Source: Paenibacillus glycanilyticus
GTDB lineage: Bacteria; Bacillota; Bacilli; Paenibacillales; Paenibacillaceae
Length of the DNA: 36,190 nucleotides
Direction: 5' to 3'
Assembly (NCBI RefSeq): GCF_030161375.1
Contig: NZ_BSSQ01000025.1
Span: forward strand, 1-36,190
The stretch's first letter is position 1. Every line of letters starts with the position of its first letter. Shown here one piece after another: positions 23,191 through 31,646 of the stretch. Both the position numbers and the translations under genes were made by a program. The notes below the pieces were generated by a model. The model worked only from the letters and a program-made list of their open reading frames with translations. It ran no database searches and was not told the origin of the DNA.

Positions 23191-25161
23191 CTATTCTACG
23201 TATTCTGTGAAGTCCACGTTCTCGATAATCCAGCGCTTGCGCGGATCTACCTTATCGCCCATCAACGCGGATACGCGGCGCTCTGCTTTGGCCGCGTCCT
23301 CGATCTGCACCTGCAGAAGAGTCCGGGTTTCCGGATCCATCGTGGTCTCCCACAGCTGGTCAGGATTCATCTCGCCAAGTCCTTTGTAGCGCTGCAGTTC
23401 AAAATTCTTGCCGAATTCCTTCAAATAATTTTGCAGCTGTTCATCTGTCCAAGCATAACGGACCGTCTCGAGCTTCCCGGATTTGCGTGTAATTTTGTAT
23501 AAAGGCGGTTGAGCGATGTATACACGCCCGGTATCAATGAGAGGCTTCATATACCGGTAGAAGAACGTCAGCAAGAGCACTTGAATGTGTGCGCCGTCCG
23601 TATCCGCATCGGTCATAATAATGATTTTGTTGTAATTGCATTCATCCGCGTCAAACTCCGGACCGACGCCAGCGCCAATCGCGCTGATAATCGCTTTATA
23701 TTCTTCATTCTTCAGAATATCATGCAGCTTAGCTTTCTCCGGGTTCATCGGCTTGCCCTTCAGCGGCAGGATCGCCTGATGCTTCGAATCCCGGCCTTGC
23801 TTCGCCGAACCGCCCGCGGAATCCCCTTCGACGATAAACAGCTCGTTCTTCGAGAAATCCTTCGATTGCGCGGGAGTCAGCTTGCCGTTCAGATTGGAGC
23901 TTTCGCTCTTCTTCTTGCCGCTGCGGATCTCTTCGCGTGCTTTGCGGGCCGCCTCTCTTGCTCTGGAGGCTTGTACCGCTTTTTTCAGAAGCATTTGCGC
24001 CACTTGCGGGTTTTCCTCAAGAAATACCTGCATTTTGTCGGAGACCACGGCGTCCACGGCGCCCCTTGCCGATGCGCTGCCCAATTGGTCCTTTGTCTGG
24101 CCGACGAATTCCACTTCGGACATCTTGATGTTAATAACCGACATCATGCCCTCGCGCAGATCATTGCCTTCGAGATTCTTATCTTTCTCCTTCAAAAGAC
24201 CAGCCTTGCGCGCATATTCGTTCATAACCCGGGTATAAGCGGTTTTGAAACCCGTCTCATGCGTACCGCCGCCACGCGTCGGGATGGAGTTAACGAACGA
24301 GGCAATCGTTTCCGTATACCCATCATTGTATTGGAGGGCAACTTCCACTTCAATCTCGTCTTTCTCGCCGAGAAAATGAACGACCTCATGAAGGACGGTC
24401 TTATCGTCATTCAAATATTGGACGAATTGGCGCGCGCCACCTTCATAGTGGAACACATCCTCTTTGCCGCTGCGGTCATCCTTGATTGTAACCTTGAGGC
24501 CGGAGTTCAGGAACGCAATTTCCTGCAGCCGCTCGGCCAGCGTATCGTAGTTAAGCGATGTACCGCCTTGGAAGACGCGTCCGTCAGGCTTGAACGTGAC
24601 CTTCGTGCCGGTCCGGTGCGTATTCCCGGTCACGACAAGACCGGTTACGGGTTCGCCGACATGCTCTTTGCCGTTGTCGTCCACCCAATATTCGAAGCGC
24701 ATCTTGTGTATTTTCCCGTCACGGAAAATCTCCACTTCCAGCCATTCGGACAACGCGTTCGTAACGGAAGCGCCTACGCCGTGCAGACCGCCCGATTTCT
24801 TGTATCCCCCGCCGCCAAACTTACCGCCGGCATGCAAGATGGTGTAAACAACCTGCGGTGTTGGAATTCCTGTCTTATGCATCCCTGTCGGAATGCCGCG
24901 CCCGTTATCCTGCACGGTAACCGCGCCATTCTTGTGCAGCGTTACGTCGATCGCCGTACAAAATTTCGCCAAATGCTCGTCTACGGCATTATCGACGATT
25001 TCCCAGACCAGATGATGGAGGCCTGAGCTGCTCGTGCTGCCTATGTACATGCCTGGCCGCTTTCGTACAGCGGTTAAGCCTTCGAGCACTTGTATATCAT
25101 CGGCCTCATAATTCCGATCCGGGGCCGCTGTTTTTGCGAAAAGATCAACTTGCTCTGCCAT
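23191..25161 (-). CDS. parE: DNA topoisomerase IV subunit B
   Basis: A 656-residue GHKL ATPase and toprim subunit. The ATP site appears as EIVDNAVDE, DNGRGIPTGMHK and GGLHGVGASVTNALS; the transducer as QTKDQLGSASARGAV; the toprim domain as ELFIVEGDSAGGSAKQGRD and IIIMTDADTDGAHIQ; the end as RYKGLGEMNPDQLWETTMDPETR. The ATG at 25161 has AGGAGG seven bases upstream; an in-frame start at 25209 has none. Adjacent parC confirms topoisomerase IV rather than gyrase. The 220 bp before it hold no strong promoter by eye; TTGATT/TATTAT near 25240-25270 is 19 bp apart. Confidence 0.96.
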   Translation of the reverse strand: MAEQVDLFAKTAAPDRNYEADDIQVLEGLTAVRKRPGMYIGSTSSSGLHHLVWEIVDNAVDEHLAKFCTAIDVTLHKNGAVTVQDNGRGIPTGMHKTGIPTPQVVYTILHAGGKFGGGGYKKSGGLHGVGASVTNALSEWLEVEIFRDGKIHKMRFEYWVDDNGKEHVGEPVTGLVVTGNTHRTGTKVTFKPDGRVFQGGTSLNYDTLAERLQEIAFLNSGLKVTIKDDRSGKEDVFHYEGGARQFVQYLNDDKTVLHEVVHFLGEKDEIEVEVALQYNDGYTETIASFVNSIPTRGGGTHETGFKTAYTRVMNEYARKAGLLKEKDKNLEGNDLREGMMSVINIKMSEVEFVGQTKDQLGSASARGAVDAVVSDKMQVFLEENPQVAQMLLKKAVQASRAREAARKAREEIRSGKKKSESSNLNGKLTPAQSKDFSKNELFIVEGDSAGGSAKQGRDSKHQAILPLKGKPMNPEKAKLHDILKNEEYKAIISAIGAGVGPEFDADECNYNKIIIMTDADTDGAHIQVLLLTFFYRYMKPLIDTGRVYIAQPPLYKITRKSGKLETVRYAWTDEQLQNYLKEFGKNFELQRYKGLGEMNPDQLWETTMDPETRTLLQVQIEDAAKAERRVSALMGDKVDPRKRWIIENVDFTEYVE

Positions 25162-25380
25162 GGGTATGCCTCCTAAATTTTGCGAAGCTTCACGTTTCCA
25201 TATCTTCAAGCTATTTTAATTCAACTTATCCCGATTAGTAAAGACACGTATAATAATGTCAGTCATATCGCCCTAATCAATATCGGTCAAAGCGCTCAAT
25301 GGATTAACAGAATAACATAAATTCGCGTCCCACGCTAAATTATTCATTCACGTAATGAACAATTTCCATTCATTCCGCGC

Positions 25381-25424
25381 AAAAAACGAGCGGCTTCGCC
25401 TTGCTGTATCACAAGGGAAGCCGC
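25381..25424 (-). terminator. purT terminator
   Basis: GCGGCTTC (25390-25397) pairs with GAAGCCGC (25417-25424), with a CCTT/AAGG extension; on the minus strand the stem is followed after three bases by six T residues. It lies 17 bp after the purT stop. Confidence 0.88.
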
Positions 25425-25440
25425 TGCCATAGTTGACCGA

Positions 25441-26619
25441 TTAGTCGTACTGAATCCGCAGGGATTCTGCCGCTTGACGAGCCAGATCGCGCGCCTCGTC
25501 CGTATTGCCGGCCGTGCATAACGCAACAGCCATCCGACGTCCAACTTTGGTCTCCGGTTTGCCGAATACGCGAACTTGCGTATTTGGCAAGGAAAGCGCC
25601 TCTTCAAGCCCTCCGACACGGAAGGATGCCGATTCCCGGTCAGCCTTCAGCGTATGGGTTGCGCCTGGCGACAGAAGCCTAATCGTTGGAATCGGGAAGC
25701 CAAGGATCGCGCGGACATGCAGCGCAAACTCGGACAAATCCTGAGTCGCCATCGTCACCATTCCGGTATCGTGAGGACGCGGAGATACTTCGCTGAACAA
25801 GACGCCGTCTTGCGTAATAAACAACTCTACGCCGTACAAGCCGTAACCGCCAAGCTCGTCTGTAATGCGAAGGGCAATCTCTTCGGCTTGCTTGATTTGC
25901 TCCACCGTCATGGCATGAGGCTGCCAGGACTCGATATAGTCCCCATCCTTCTGAACGTGGCCGATTGGCGCGCAGAAGCTTGTCCCGGACACCGAACGGA
26001 TCGTCAGAAGCGTAATTTCGGATTCAAACGTAATAAAGCCTTCTACGATAATGCGTGCTTTCTTGGCGCGTCCGCCTTCCATCGCATAGTTCCAGCACTT
26101 CTCGATATCTTCTTCGGTACGGCATACGCTTTGTCCTTTACCGGAAGAACTCATAATGGGTTTGATAACGCAAGGAAGACCAATTTCCTTAACCGCTACC
26201 TTCAATTCGTCAAGCGAATCCGCGAACTGGTATGGAGCCGTCGGCAAACCAAGCGTCTCGGCGGCAAGCCGGCGAATGCCTTCGCGGTCCATTGTCAGAC
26301 GAGCCGCGCGCGCCGTCGGAATGACATTAAAGCCTTCTTGTTCAAGCTCCAGTAACGTTTCGGTTGCAATCGCTTCGATCTCGGGTACGATAAAGTCCGG
26401 CTTCTCGTCTTCAATAATTTTTCGAATCGCAGCTCCGTCAAGCATATCGGTAACATGGCAACGATGGGCAACCTGCATCGCCGGCGCATTCGCATATCTG
26501 TCAACCGCAATGGTCTCTACGCCAAGGCGCTGCGCCTCAAGAGCAACCTCCTTGCCAAGCTCGCCCGAGCCAAGCAGCAGAAGTTTGCGTGCATTCGTTG
26601 TCAATGGTGATCCATACAT
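25441..26619 (-). CDS. purT: Formate-dependent phosphoribosylglycinamide formyltransferase 2
   Basis: A 392-residue ATP-grasp enzyme that forms formyl-GAR from GAR, formate and ATP in purine synthesis, independent of folate. The N-terminus KLLLLGSGELGKEVALEAQRLGVETIAVDRYANAPAMQVAH, FIVPEIEAIATE, PCVIKPIMSSSGKGQSVC, IIVEGFITFESEITLLTIR, GYGLYGVELFI and EVSPRPHDTGMVTM are PurT hallmarks. GGGAGG lies 12 bases before the ATG. No other pur gene is near. Its leader holds a large imperfect hairpin. Confidence 0.96.
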   Translation of the reverse strand: MYGSPLTTNARKLLLLGSGELGKEVALEAQRLGVETIAVDRYANAPAMQVAHRCHVTDMLDGAAIRKIIEDEKPDFIVPEIEAIATETLLELEQEGFNVIPTARAARLTMDREGIRRLAAETLGLPTAPYQFADSLDELKVAVKEIGLPCVIKPIMSSSGKGQSVCRTEEDIEKCWNYAMEGGRAKKARIIVEGFITFESEITLLTIRSVSGTSFCAPIGHVQKDGDYIESWQPHAMTVEQIKQAEEIALRITDELGGYGLYGVELFITQDGVLFSEVSPRPHDTGMVTMATQDLSEFALHVRAILGFPIPTIRLLSPGATHTLKADRESASFRVGGLEEALSLPNTQVRVFGKPETKVGRRMAVALCTAGNTDEARDLARQAAESLRIQYD

Positions 26620-26645
26620 AATAAAAAAGAACCTCCCGGAAGAAT

Positions 26646-26698
26646 CCAGCAGCGCGCGGATGAAGGTATGAACATCCTTCGCGGGCTGGTTTATTTTT
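26646..26698. other. Imperfect hairpin in the purT leader
   Basis: CCAGC/GCTGG (26646-26650 with 26685-26689), CGCG/CGCG (26653-26656 with 26680-26683) and GGATG/CATCC (26658-26662 with 26673-26677) stack with small bulges. On the plus strand a T-rich run follows (26690-26698), but no plus-strand gene ends here. On the minus strand it sits nine bases before the purT ribosome site, between purT and the ABC genes. I do not recognise it as a known purine riboswitch or PurR box. Confidence 0.5.
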
Positions 26699-26734
26699 CT
26701 TCCATTGTGGAGGTTCTTTGGGCAAAAATCAATA

Positions 26735-28582
26735 CTAGGCCGACAAGAATCGATATTGAGCTTCGATCAGACCGTTATAAACGCCGTTTTGCCGGATTAA
26801 TTGTTCATGGTTTCCTTGCTCGACAATCCGTCCATGATCCAGCACGATAATCTCGTCGGCATGGCGAATCGTGGACAAGCGGTGAGCGATCATGAAGGAC
26901 GTACGGCCTTTCAGCAGCGTCTTGAGCGCCTCCTGGATCTTCAGCTCTGTTTCGGTATCAATACTTGCCGTCGCTTCATCCAGAATGAGAACTTTAGGAT
27001 CCGCAAGCAACGCGCGGGCAAAGGATAACAGCTGGCGCTGCCCCATGGACAGGACATTCCCCCGCTCCTCGACTTCCGTATCGTAGCCGTCAGGCAGCGA
27101 CATGATGAAATCATGCGCGTTGACCGCTTTTGCGGCTTCCACGATTTCATTGTCCGTAGCGTTCAATCGGCCGTACCGGATATTGTCGCGAATGGTGCCG
27201 GCAAATATAAACGTATCCTGCATAACAAGGCCAACTTGCGAGCGCAAGCTGTCCAGCGTCACATTCCGGATATCTACGCCGTCAATCTTAACGCTGCCGA
27301 GTACCGGATCATAGAACCGGCAGAGCAGGTTAATGATCGTGCTTTTGCCCGAGCCGGTATGGCCGACTAGCGCAATGGACTGACCTGCTTTCACGTCTAT
27401 GCTGATGCCGTGCAGCGCGGGCCTACCCTTCTCGTATTCAAACACGATATTGTCGAACTGCACATTGCCCTTTATGCTCGCAAGCGGTCTAGCGCTGTGG
27501 AGTTCGGCAACCGTCGGCTCCTCGTCGATAAACTCGAAGATACGTTCGGAGGAAGCCATGGCAACGAGCAGCTGGTTATACACTTGGCCAAGACGGTTGA
27601 TCGGGTCCCAGAAGTTGCCGACATAGTTGGCGAACCCGACCAGCAACCCTACCGTGATCTCTTGATGTTCAATGAGATAGGAACCGTACCAGAACAGAAT
27701 AAACGTACCGACCGCCGACGTTATTTCAATAATTGGTCCAAACGCTTGGTTAAGCGCTGAAGCTTTGTTCCAAGCTTTAACGTTCACTGCGTTCATGTTC
27801 TCGAAGAAACTCATGTTTTCTTTTTCCTGCACGTACGCCTGCGTAATCTTCATCCCTTGAATGCTCTCATTCAGGTGGGAGTTAATTCGCGACTGCTTCT
27901 TCCGGACATCCTGCCATGCGAAGCGGATCCGTTTGCGCAGGGTAGTGGACACAAGGAACATAATTGGAACCGTGATCATGACCGCGAGGCCAAGCTTGAA
28001 GTTCCAGAACAGCAGGATAATAATGATGCCTACAAGCTGTACGCAATCCATCAAAGAGTTGACGACGCCGTTCGTGAACAAGTCCTGCAAGGCGTTAACG
28101 TCATTCGTCACGCGGACCAGCACGGAACCGGCAGGACGTTTGTCGTAGAAACGGAACGACAGCTTCTGAATATGCTGAAATAGATGATGGCGGAGATCAT
28201 AAATTACCTTTTGCCCGATAATATTCGTGTATTTGATCCGGTATTGGTTGGATGCCCATTGAATAATGAACAGCGCAACCATAACGCCGGCGATCAAATA
28301 CAGCTTGCCGTAACTCGGATCGCCTTCAGGCGGCTGAATCGCATGGTCAATCGCTAGAATCGTAAGCGCCGGAATCGTTAGCCGCGTAATCGTGCCGATA
28401 ATCATCGCGATAATAACAGGCGTAAGCTGGCGCGTATACGGCTTCATATAATAGAACAAGCGGCGCATCTGCGACCAGTTAAACGGTTTTTCGATCGCGT
28501 CGTCGTCCTGGTAAATAAACCGTTCTTTTTTATCGCTTGCGTTGTTAATTCGATCTCTTAGGTCTTTATTGTTACTACTCAC
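26735..28582 (-). CDS. ABC exporter half-transporter, ATPase-competent subunit (YfiC-like)
   Basis: A 615-residue fusion of a six-helix membrane domain (about 40-350) and an ATPase domain. Walker A is GHTGSGKST (407-415), Walker B VLILDE with the catalytic Glu at about 536, and the H-loop His is near 567. The signature reads LSMGQ (511-515) instead of LSGGQ. It is translated with the 594-residue partner: its ATG overlaps the partner's stop by four bases. With that partner it forms a heterodimeric drug or lipid exporter of the BmrCD, TM287/288 or LmrCD sort. The substrate is unknown. An N-terminal extension of about 35 charged residues is typical of the YfiC side. Confidence 0.93.
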   Translation of the reverse strand: MSSNNKDLRDRINNASDKKERFIYQDDDAIEKPFNWSQMRRLFYYMKPYTRQLTPVIIAMIIGTITRLTIPALTILAIDHAIQPPEGDPSYGKLYLIAGVMVALFIIQWASNQYRIKYTNIIGQKVIYDLRHHLFQHIQKLSFRFYDKRPAGSVLVRVTNDVNALQDLFTNGVVNSLMDCVQLVGIIIILLFWNFKLGLAVMITVPIMFLVSTTLRKRIRFAWQDVRKKQSRINSHLNESIQGMKITQAYVQEKENMSFFENMNAVNVKAWNKASALNQAFGPIIEITSAVGTFILFWYGSYLIEHQEITVGLLVGFANYVGNFWDPINRLGQVYNQLLVAMASSERIFEFIDEEPTVAELHSARPLASIKGNVQFDNIVFEYEKGRPALHGISIDVKAGQSIALVGHTGSGKSTIINLLCRFYDPVLGSVKIDGVDIRNVTLDSLRSQVGLVMQDTFIFAGTIRDNIRYGRLNATDNEIVEAAKAVNAHDFIMSLPDGYDTEVEERGNVLSMGQRQLLSFARALLADPKVLILDEATASIDTETELKIQEALKTLLKGRTSFMIAHRLSTIRHADEIIVLDHGRIVEQGNHEQLIRQNGVYNGLIEAQYRFLSA

Positions 28583-30363
28583 TGAACAACGCTCCTTTTC
28601 CGCTCCGGCTGCGAAGAATCTAGGTTTGCGAGCGGCCGATCCGCATACTGGATATTGTACGTCTCGCGGTATGGACCATGCTGGGCGATCAGCTCGTTAT
28701 GCGTGCCGCGCTGCACGATATGGCCTTTGTCCAGTACGATAATTTCGTCGGCATGGCGAAGGGACGAGATACGATGCGCAATAATAAACGTCGTGCGCCC
28801 TGCCATCAGCTCCTTGAAGCCTGCTTGAATCTCGTGTTCCGTCTCCATGTCTACCGCGCTTGTCGCATCGTCCAGAATAAGAATGCGAGGATTGCGTATT
28901 AGAGCGCGCGCTATGGCAATCCGCTGCTTCTGGCCGCCGGATAAGCCCATCCCTCTTTCCCCTACAATCGTTTCATACCCTTCAGGCAACTCCATGATGA
29001 AATCATGCGCTTTCGCGAGTTTGGCCGCCCGAATGATCTGTTCATCCGTTACATCCCTTTCGCCATAGGCGATGTTCGTCTTGATCGAGGCCGAGAACAG
29101 GAACGTTTCCTGGAATACCGGAGCGATCTGGCTGCGCAAGCTTTGTACGTCCAGATTCTGGACATCGACGCCGTCGAGCGTAACGGACCCCGTCTTCACG
29201 TTATAAGCGCGCATCAGGAGCTGAATGATCGTTGATTTGCCCGAGCCTGTAGCCCCGAGAAGTCCCACTACTTTGCCTGGCGCCGCATCGATCGTAATAT
29301 TGGATACCGCAGGCGCATTGTCCGGGTAGTTAAAAGTTACGTTATTGAAGCGAACATGCCCTCTAACCATTTCTTTATCGAACTCAACCGCATTCTCAAT
29401 GCTCTGCACATGGATATGGGTATTAAGCAGTTCCATAACCCGCTCGCCAGAGGCTTTCGATTGGGTATAGTTATTGATATGGAACCCAATCCCCCACATC
29501 GGACCGATGATATACCAGATCATGCTGAAAAAGGCCACGAGTTCCCCAAGCGTTAATGAACCGCGAATAACGAGCGTACCGCCTGCCACCAGCAAGATAA
29601 CGACGCTCAAGTTGGCGAGAAGTTCCATCGAAGGGAAAAACTTTGCCCAGATCGAAGATGCGCCAATCTGATTCGCCTGGAATTGCTCATTGCGTTTAGC
29701 AAACTTATCTACTTCATAAGGTTCGCGGGCAAACGATTTGACCGTCCTTACGCCCGTAATATTTTCTTGCACGGCTGTCGTCAGATTGCTCATCGCCTGC
29801 CGCATTTCGCGGAAGGCCGGATGGATGCGTTTCTCAAACCGAATAGCCGTAAAAGCGAGGAATGGAATCGTAACTAACGTAATGAGCGTCAGCTTCCAGT
29901 CAATAGACAACATCATGGCGCCGCCGAACAGAATCATTAAGCCTACGTTCAGGAGTTGCGCAAAGCCAAAACCGATAAACTGCCGGATCGCTTCCAGATC
30001 TGCTGTTAATCTGGACATCAAATCGCCTGTTTTCGCTTTATCGTAATATTGGAAAGAAAGCGTTTGAAGTTTCTCGTAACAAGCGTTGCGAAGCCGGAAG
30101 GTAACCCGGTTGCCGAGACGTCCGCCGAAAAATCCATGCAGAAATTGCATGAACCCTTTTAAAGAAACAACCCCTACCACGGCAAGCGCAAGCATAGGTA
30201 CTTTGTCAAAGTCTTTTGGCTTAATGACATCGTCAATCAGATAACGCAGCAAATTCGGGTAAACCAGGCCAAGCGCTGTCGCAAACATCAGACAGATGAT
30301 TGATGATAGCAAATACCTCCGCTCAACCCAATAAAACCTTTTCAGTTGCCTAAAGACGTCCAA
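28579..30363 (-). CDS. ABC exporter half-transporter with degenerate catalytic site (YfiB-like)
   Basis: A 594-residue membrane-ATPase fusion protein. Walker A is GATGSGKST (370-378), the signature is canonical LSGGQ (474-478), and the H-loop His is near 530, but Walker B ends ILILDD: Asp499 stands where the catalytic Glu is usual. The partner has the reverse pattern, so the two deviations fall in the same nucleotide site of the dimer. The start is TTG at 30363, with GGGGAG about ten bases upstream; an ATG at 30373 is out of frame. The operon consists of these two genes. Confidence 0.93.
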   Translation of the reverse strand: MDVFRQLKRFYWVERRYLLSSIICLMFATALGLVYPNLLRYLIDDVIKPKDFDKVPMLALAVVGVVSLKGFMQFLHGFFGGRLGNRVTFRLRNACYEKLQTLSFQYYDKAKTGDLMSRLTADLEAIRQFIGFGFAQLLNVGLMILFGGAMMLSIDWKLTLITLVTIPFLAFTAIRFEKRIHPAFREMRQAMSNLTTAVQENITGVRTVKSFAREPYEVDKFAKRNEQFQANQIGASSIWAKFFPSMELLANLSVVILLVAGGTLVIRGSLTLGELVAFFSMIWYIIGPMWGIGFHINNYTQSKASGERVMELLNTHIHVQSIENAVEFDKEMVRGHVRFNNVTFNYPDNAPAVSNITIDAAPGKVVGLLGATGSGKSTIIQLLMRAYNVKTGSVTLDGVDVQNLDVQSLRSQIAPVFQETFLFSASIKTNIAYGERDVTDEQIIRAAKLAKAHDFIMELPEGYETIVGERGMGLSGGQKQRIAIARALIRNPRILILDDATSAVDMETEHEIQAGFKELMAGRTTFIIAHRISSLRHADEIIVLDKGHIVQRGTHNELIAQHGPYRETYNIQYADRPLANLDSSQPERKRSVVQ

Positions 30364-30655
30364 AAAAATCCATCTCCCCGTTCTCTAGTTTAAAAATCCT
30401 CTGGATTGAAACGCGTTCTGCCGCGAAAATACGGCGTTTTTCGTTTCACCCGGTTATGTGATGAATATTAGCAGTAACGGCAAGAACCGCGCAAACAGTA
30501 GATAATCACGAATATTTAGCTGAAACAGCCGATTATGGCGAATTAGAAAATTTTAACGGGGTATCCTCCTAAATAGTCCATAATCATCCCCGATGTGTGG
30601 CAATTCCTCCATTTTTGCACAGAAACACACAGGTATATGTAAAAGGGGTAACTTT
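30364..30655 (-). other. Leader of the ABC operon, non-coding
   Basis: No convincing gene. On the minus strand a two-part hairpin lies 45-85 bases before the TTG: GAAACG (30408-30413) with CGTTTC (30442-30447) outside GCCG (30420-30423) with CGGC (30432-30435). Upstream of it the stretch is AT-rich with no clear -35/-10 pair. A 14-codon frame after an isolated SD-like GGAGG near 30605 is not convincing. The promoter of the ABC operon is probably in here. Confidence 0.45.
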
Positions 30656-30698
30656 TTATAAAAAATAAAAACGTCCGTTCTTCTGGAATGGACGTTTT
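30652..30698 (-). terminator. Terminator following the remnant gene
   Basis: AAAACGTCC (30668-30676) pairs exactly with GGACGTTTT (30690-30698), and on the minus strand a T-rich TTTATTTTTT tail follows. It overlaps the last codons of the remnant frame. Confidence 0.8.
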
Positions 30699-30781
30699 AT
30701 TATGAGATAAACAAGCCGTGGGCAGCAACGAAACAACACCTCGGCATCCCCATATGTAGGAATCATCATTGCACGCATCAT
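30656..30781 (-). pseudogene. 5' remnant of a zinc-type/quinone oxidoreductase gene
   Basis: A 41-codon frame starting at ATG 30781 (or 30778) with a strong AAGGAGG five bases upstream. The first 16 residues, MMRAMMIPTYGDAEVL, match the usual N-terminus of medium-chain (GroES-like) alcohol dehydrogenase/quinone oxidoreductases. The rest (FRCCPRLVYLIIKRPF...) matches nothing of that family and runs straight into a terminator hairpin. The body of the gene, about 300 codons, is missing, so the simplest reading is an internal deletion that joined the start to the terminator. A real short peptide gene is possible but less likely. Confidence 0.55.
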
Positions 30782-30918
30782 TAGCGCCTCCTTGTTTACT
30801 TAAGCTATCTTTCATTATGAAAAAAACAAAGGAAGGCAGCCAGTTAGCGGTTATACAGGTACCGATAGTAACAGGATCCCGGGCATGATCGGAGTTAGCA
30901 ATAATTTAATTGCATATA

Positions 30919-30968
30919 TTGTAAAATGAACCATGTGTCATTATAATAAATGACACATGGTTCATTTT
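30919..30968 (+). promoter_or_regulatory. TetR-MFS promoter inside a 20-bp-arm inverted repeat
   Basis: TTGTAA (30919-30924) and TATAAT (30942-30947) are 17 bp apart. The -10 box sits at the loop of a perfect inverted repeat: arm 1 at 30923-30942, arm 2 at 30949-30968, with six bases between. Each arm holds TGAACCATGTGTCA, itself close to a palindrome, so the site could hold two TetR dimers. A run of six T follows the right arm. Confidence 0.75.
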
Positions 30969-30991
30969 TTATTGCGAAAAGGATGTGTAGG

Positions 30992-31618
30992 ATGTCTCCT
31001 AAAATATCGAATGATCAAAAAGAGCAGCGCAGACTTCAAATTCTTGAAGCCGGCAAACGGGTATTCACGGCAAAGGGATACGCGGAAGCGACGCTTAAGG
31101 ACATTGTGGAAGAGACCGGCATGAGCCGGGGCTGGATTTATCTGTATTTCCAGACTAAAGAAGAGATCTTCGAGGCTTTATTGGATTACCAGGACGCCGA
31201 ATATGACAATCAGCTTCAAATAACGTTACGTAATCAATCTCGCGTTTGGGAAGTGATCCGCGGCAATTTTTTGCAATTGCAAGAAGAGTTGTGCACGGGG
31301 CTTGGACAAAGCTTTTATCCGGCTTTTTACGAATATTTCCTGACCGGCTCTAGGGATGGCGCAAGAAAATCTATGCTACTAAAACGCTATGAGGATGGCA
31401 TTAACCGCTTCTCGGAATTGCTGCAGCGCGGAATTGATCAAGATGAGTTCAAGCCGCAAATGCCGGTGCGGGACATTGCCAGGATAATTGCTTCTTATCA
31501 AGAAGGCATCGTTACGCATTCCGTTGCGGTAGGCACGGAAACGGCAAATTCACAGGTTCAAATCCAGGCCTTGCTTGATTATTTGAAACAGCTGTTGAAC
31601 TTGGAGTCAGAAGAATAA
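30992..31618 (+). CDS. TetR-family transcriptional repressor
   Basis: A 208-residue regulator: RRLQILEAGKRVFTAKGYAEATLKDIVEETGMSRGWIYLYFQTKEEIFEALL is the TetR helix-turn-helix, with recognition segment SRGWIYLYF. The ligand domain is helical and unassigned. The ATG at 30992 is favoured by AAAAGGA eight bases upstream; the in-frame ATG at 30950 lies inside the promoter palindrome. It is 28 bases upstream of an MFS gene and probably represses both through the inverted repeat that overlaps the promoter. Confidence 0.92.
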   Translation: MSPKISNDQKEQRRLQILEAGKRVFTAKGYAEATLKDIVEETGMSRGWIYLYFQTKEEIFEALLDYQDAEYDNQLQITLRNQSRVWEVIRGNFLQLQEELCTGLGQSFYPAFYEYFLTGSRDGARKSMLLKRYEDGINRFSELLQRGIDQDEFKPQMPVRDIARIIASYQEGIVTHSVAVGTETANSQVQIQALLDYLKQLLNLESEE

Positions 31619-31646
31619 CCGTGTATCGGATCGGAGGTCCTTTATT

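Noticed and set aside
23509..25026. 505-codon plus-strand frame opposite parE
   Set aside because: It is an antisense artefact of parE, whose motifs are complete.
25162..25380. Gene or riboswitch in the gap between parE and purT
   Set aside because: Only AT-rich sequence with weak promoter-like boxes; no ribosome site with a frame and no conserved fold was seen.
30543..30815. 90-codon minus-strand frame
   Set aside because: It overlaps the better-supported remnant with the AAGGAGG site and the terminator and lacks a ribosome site of its own.
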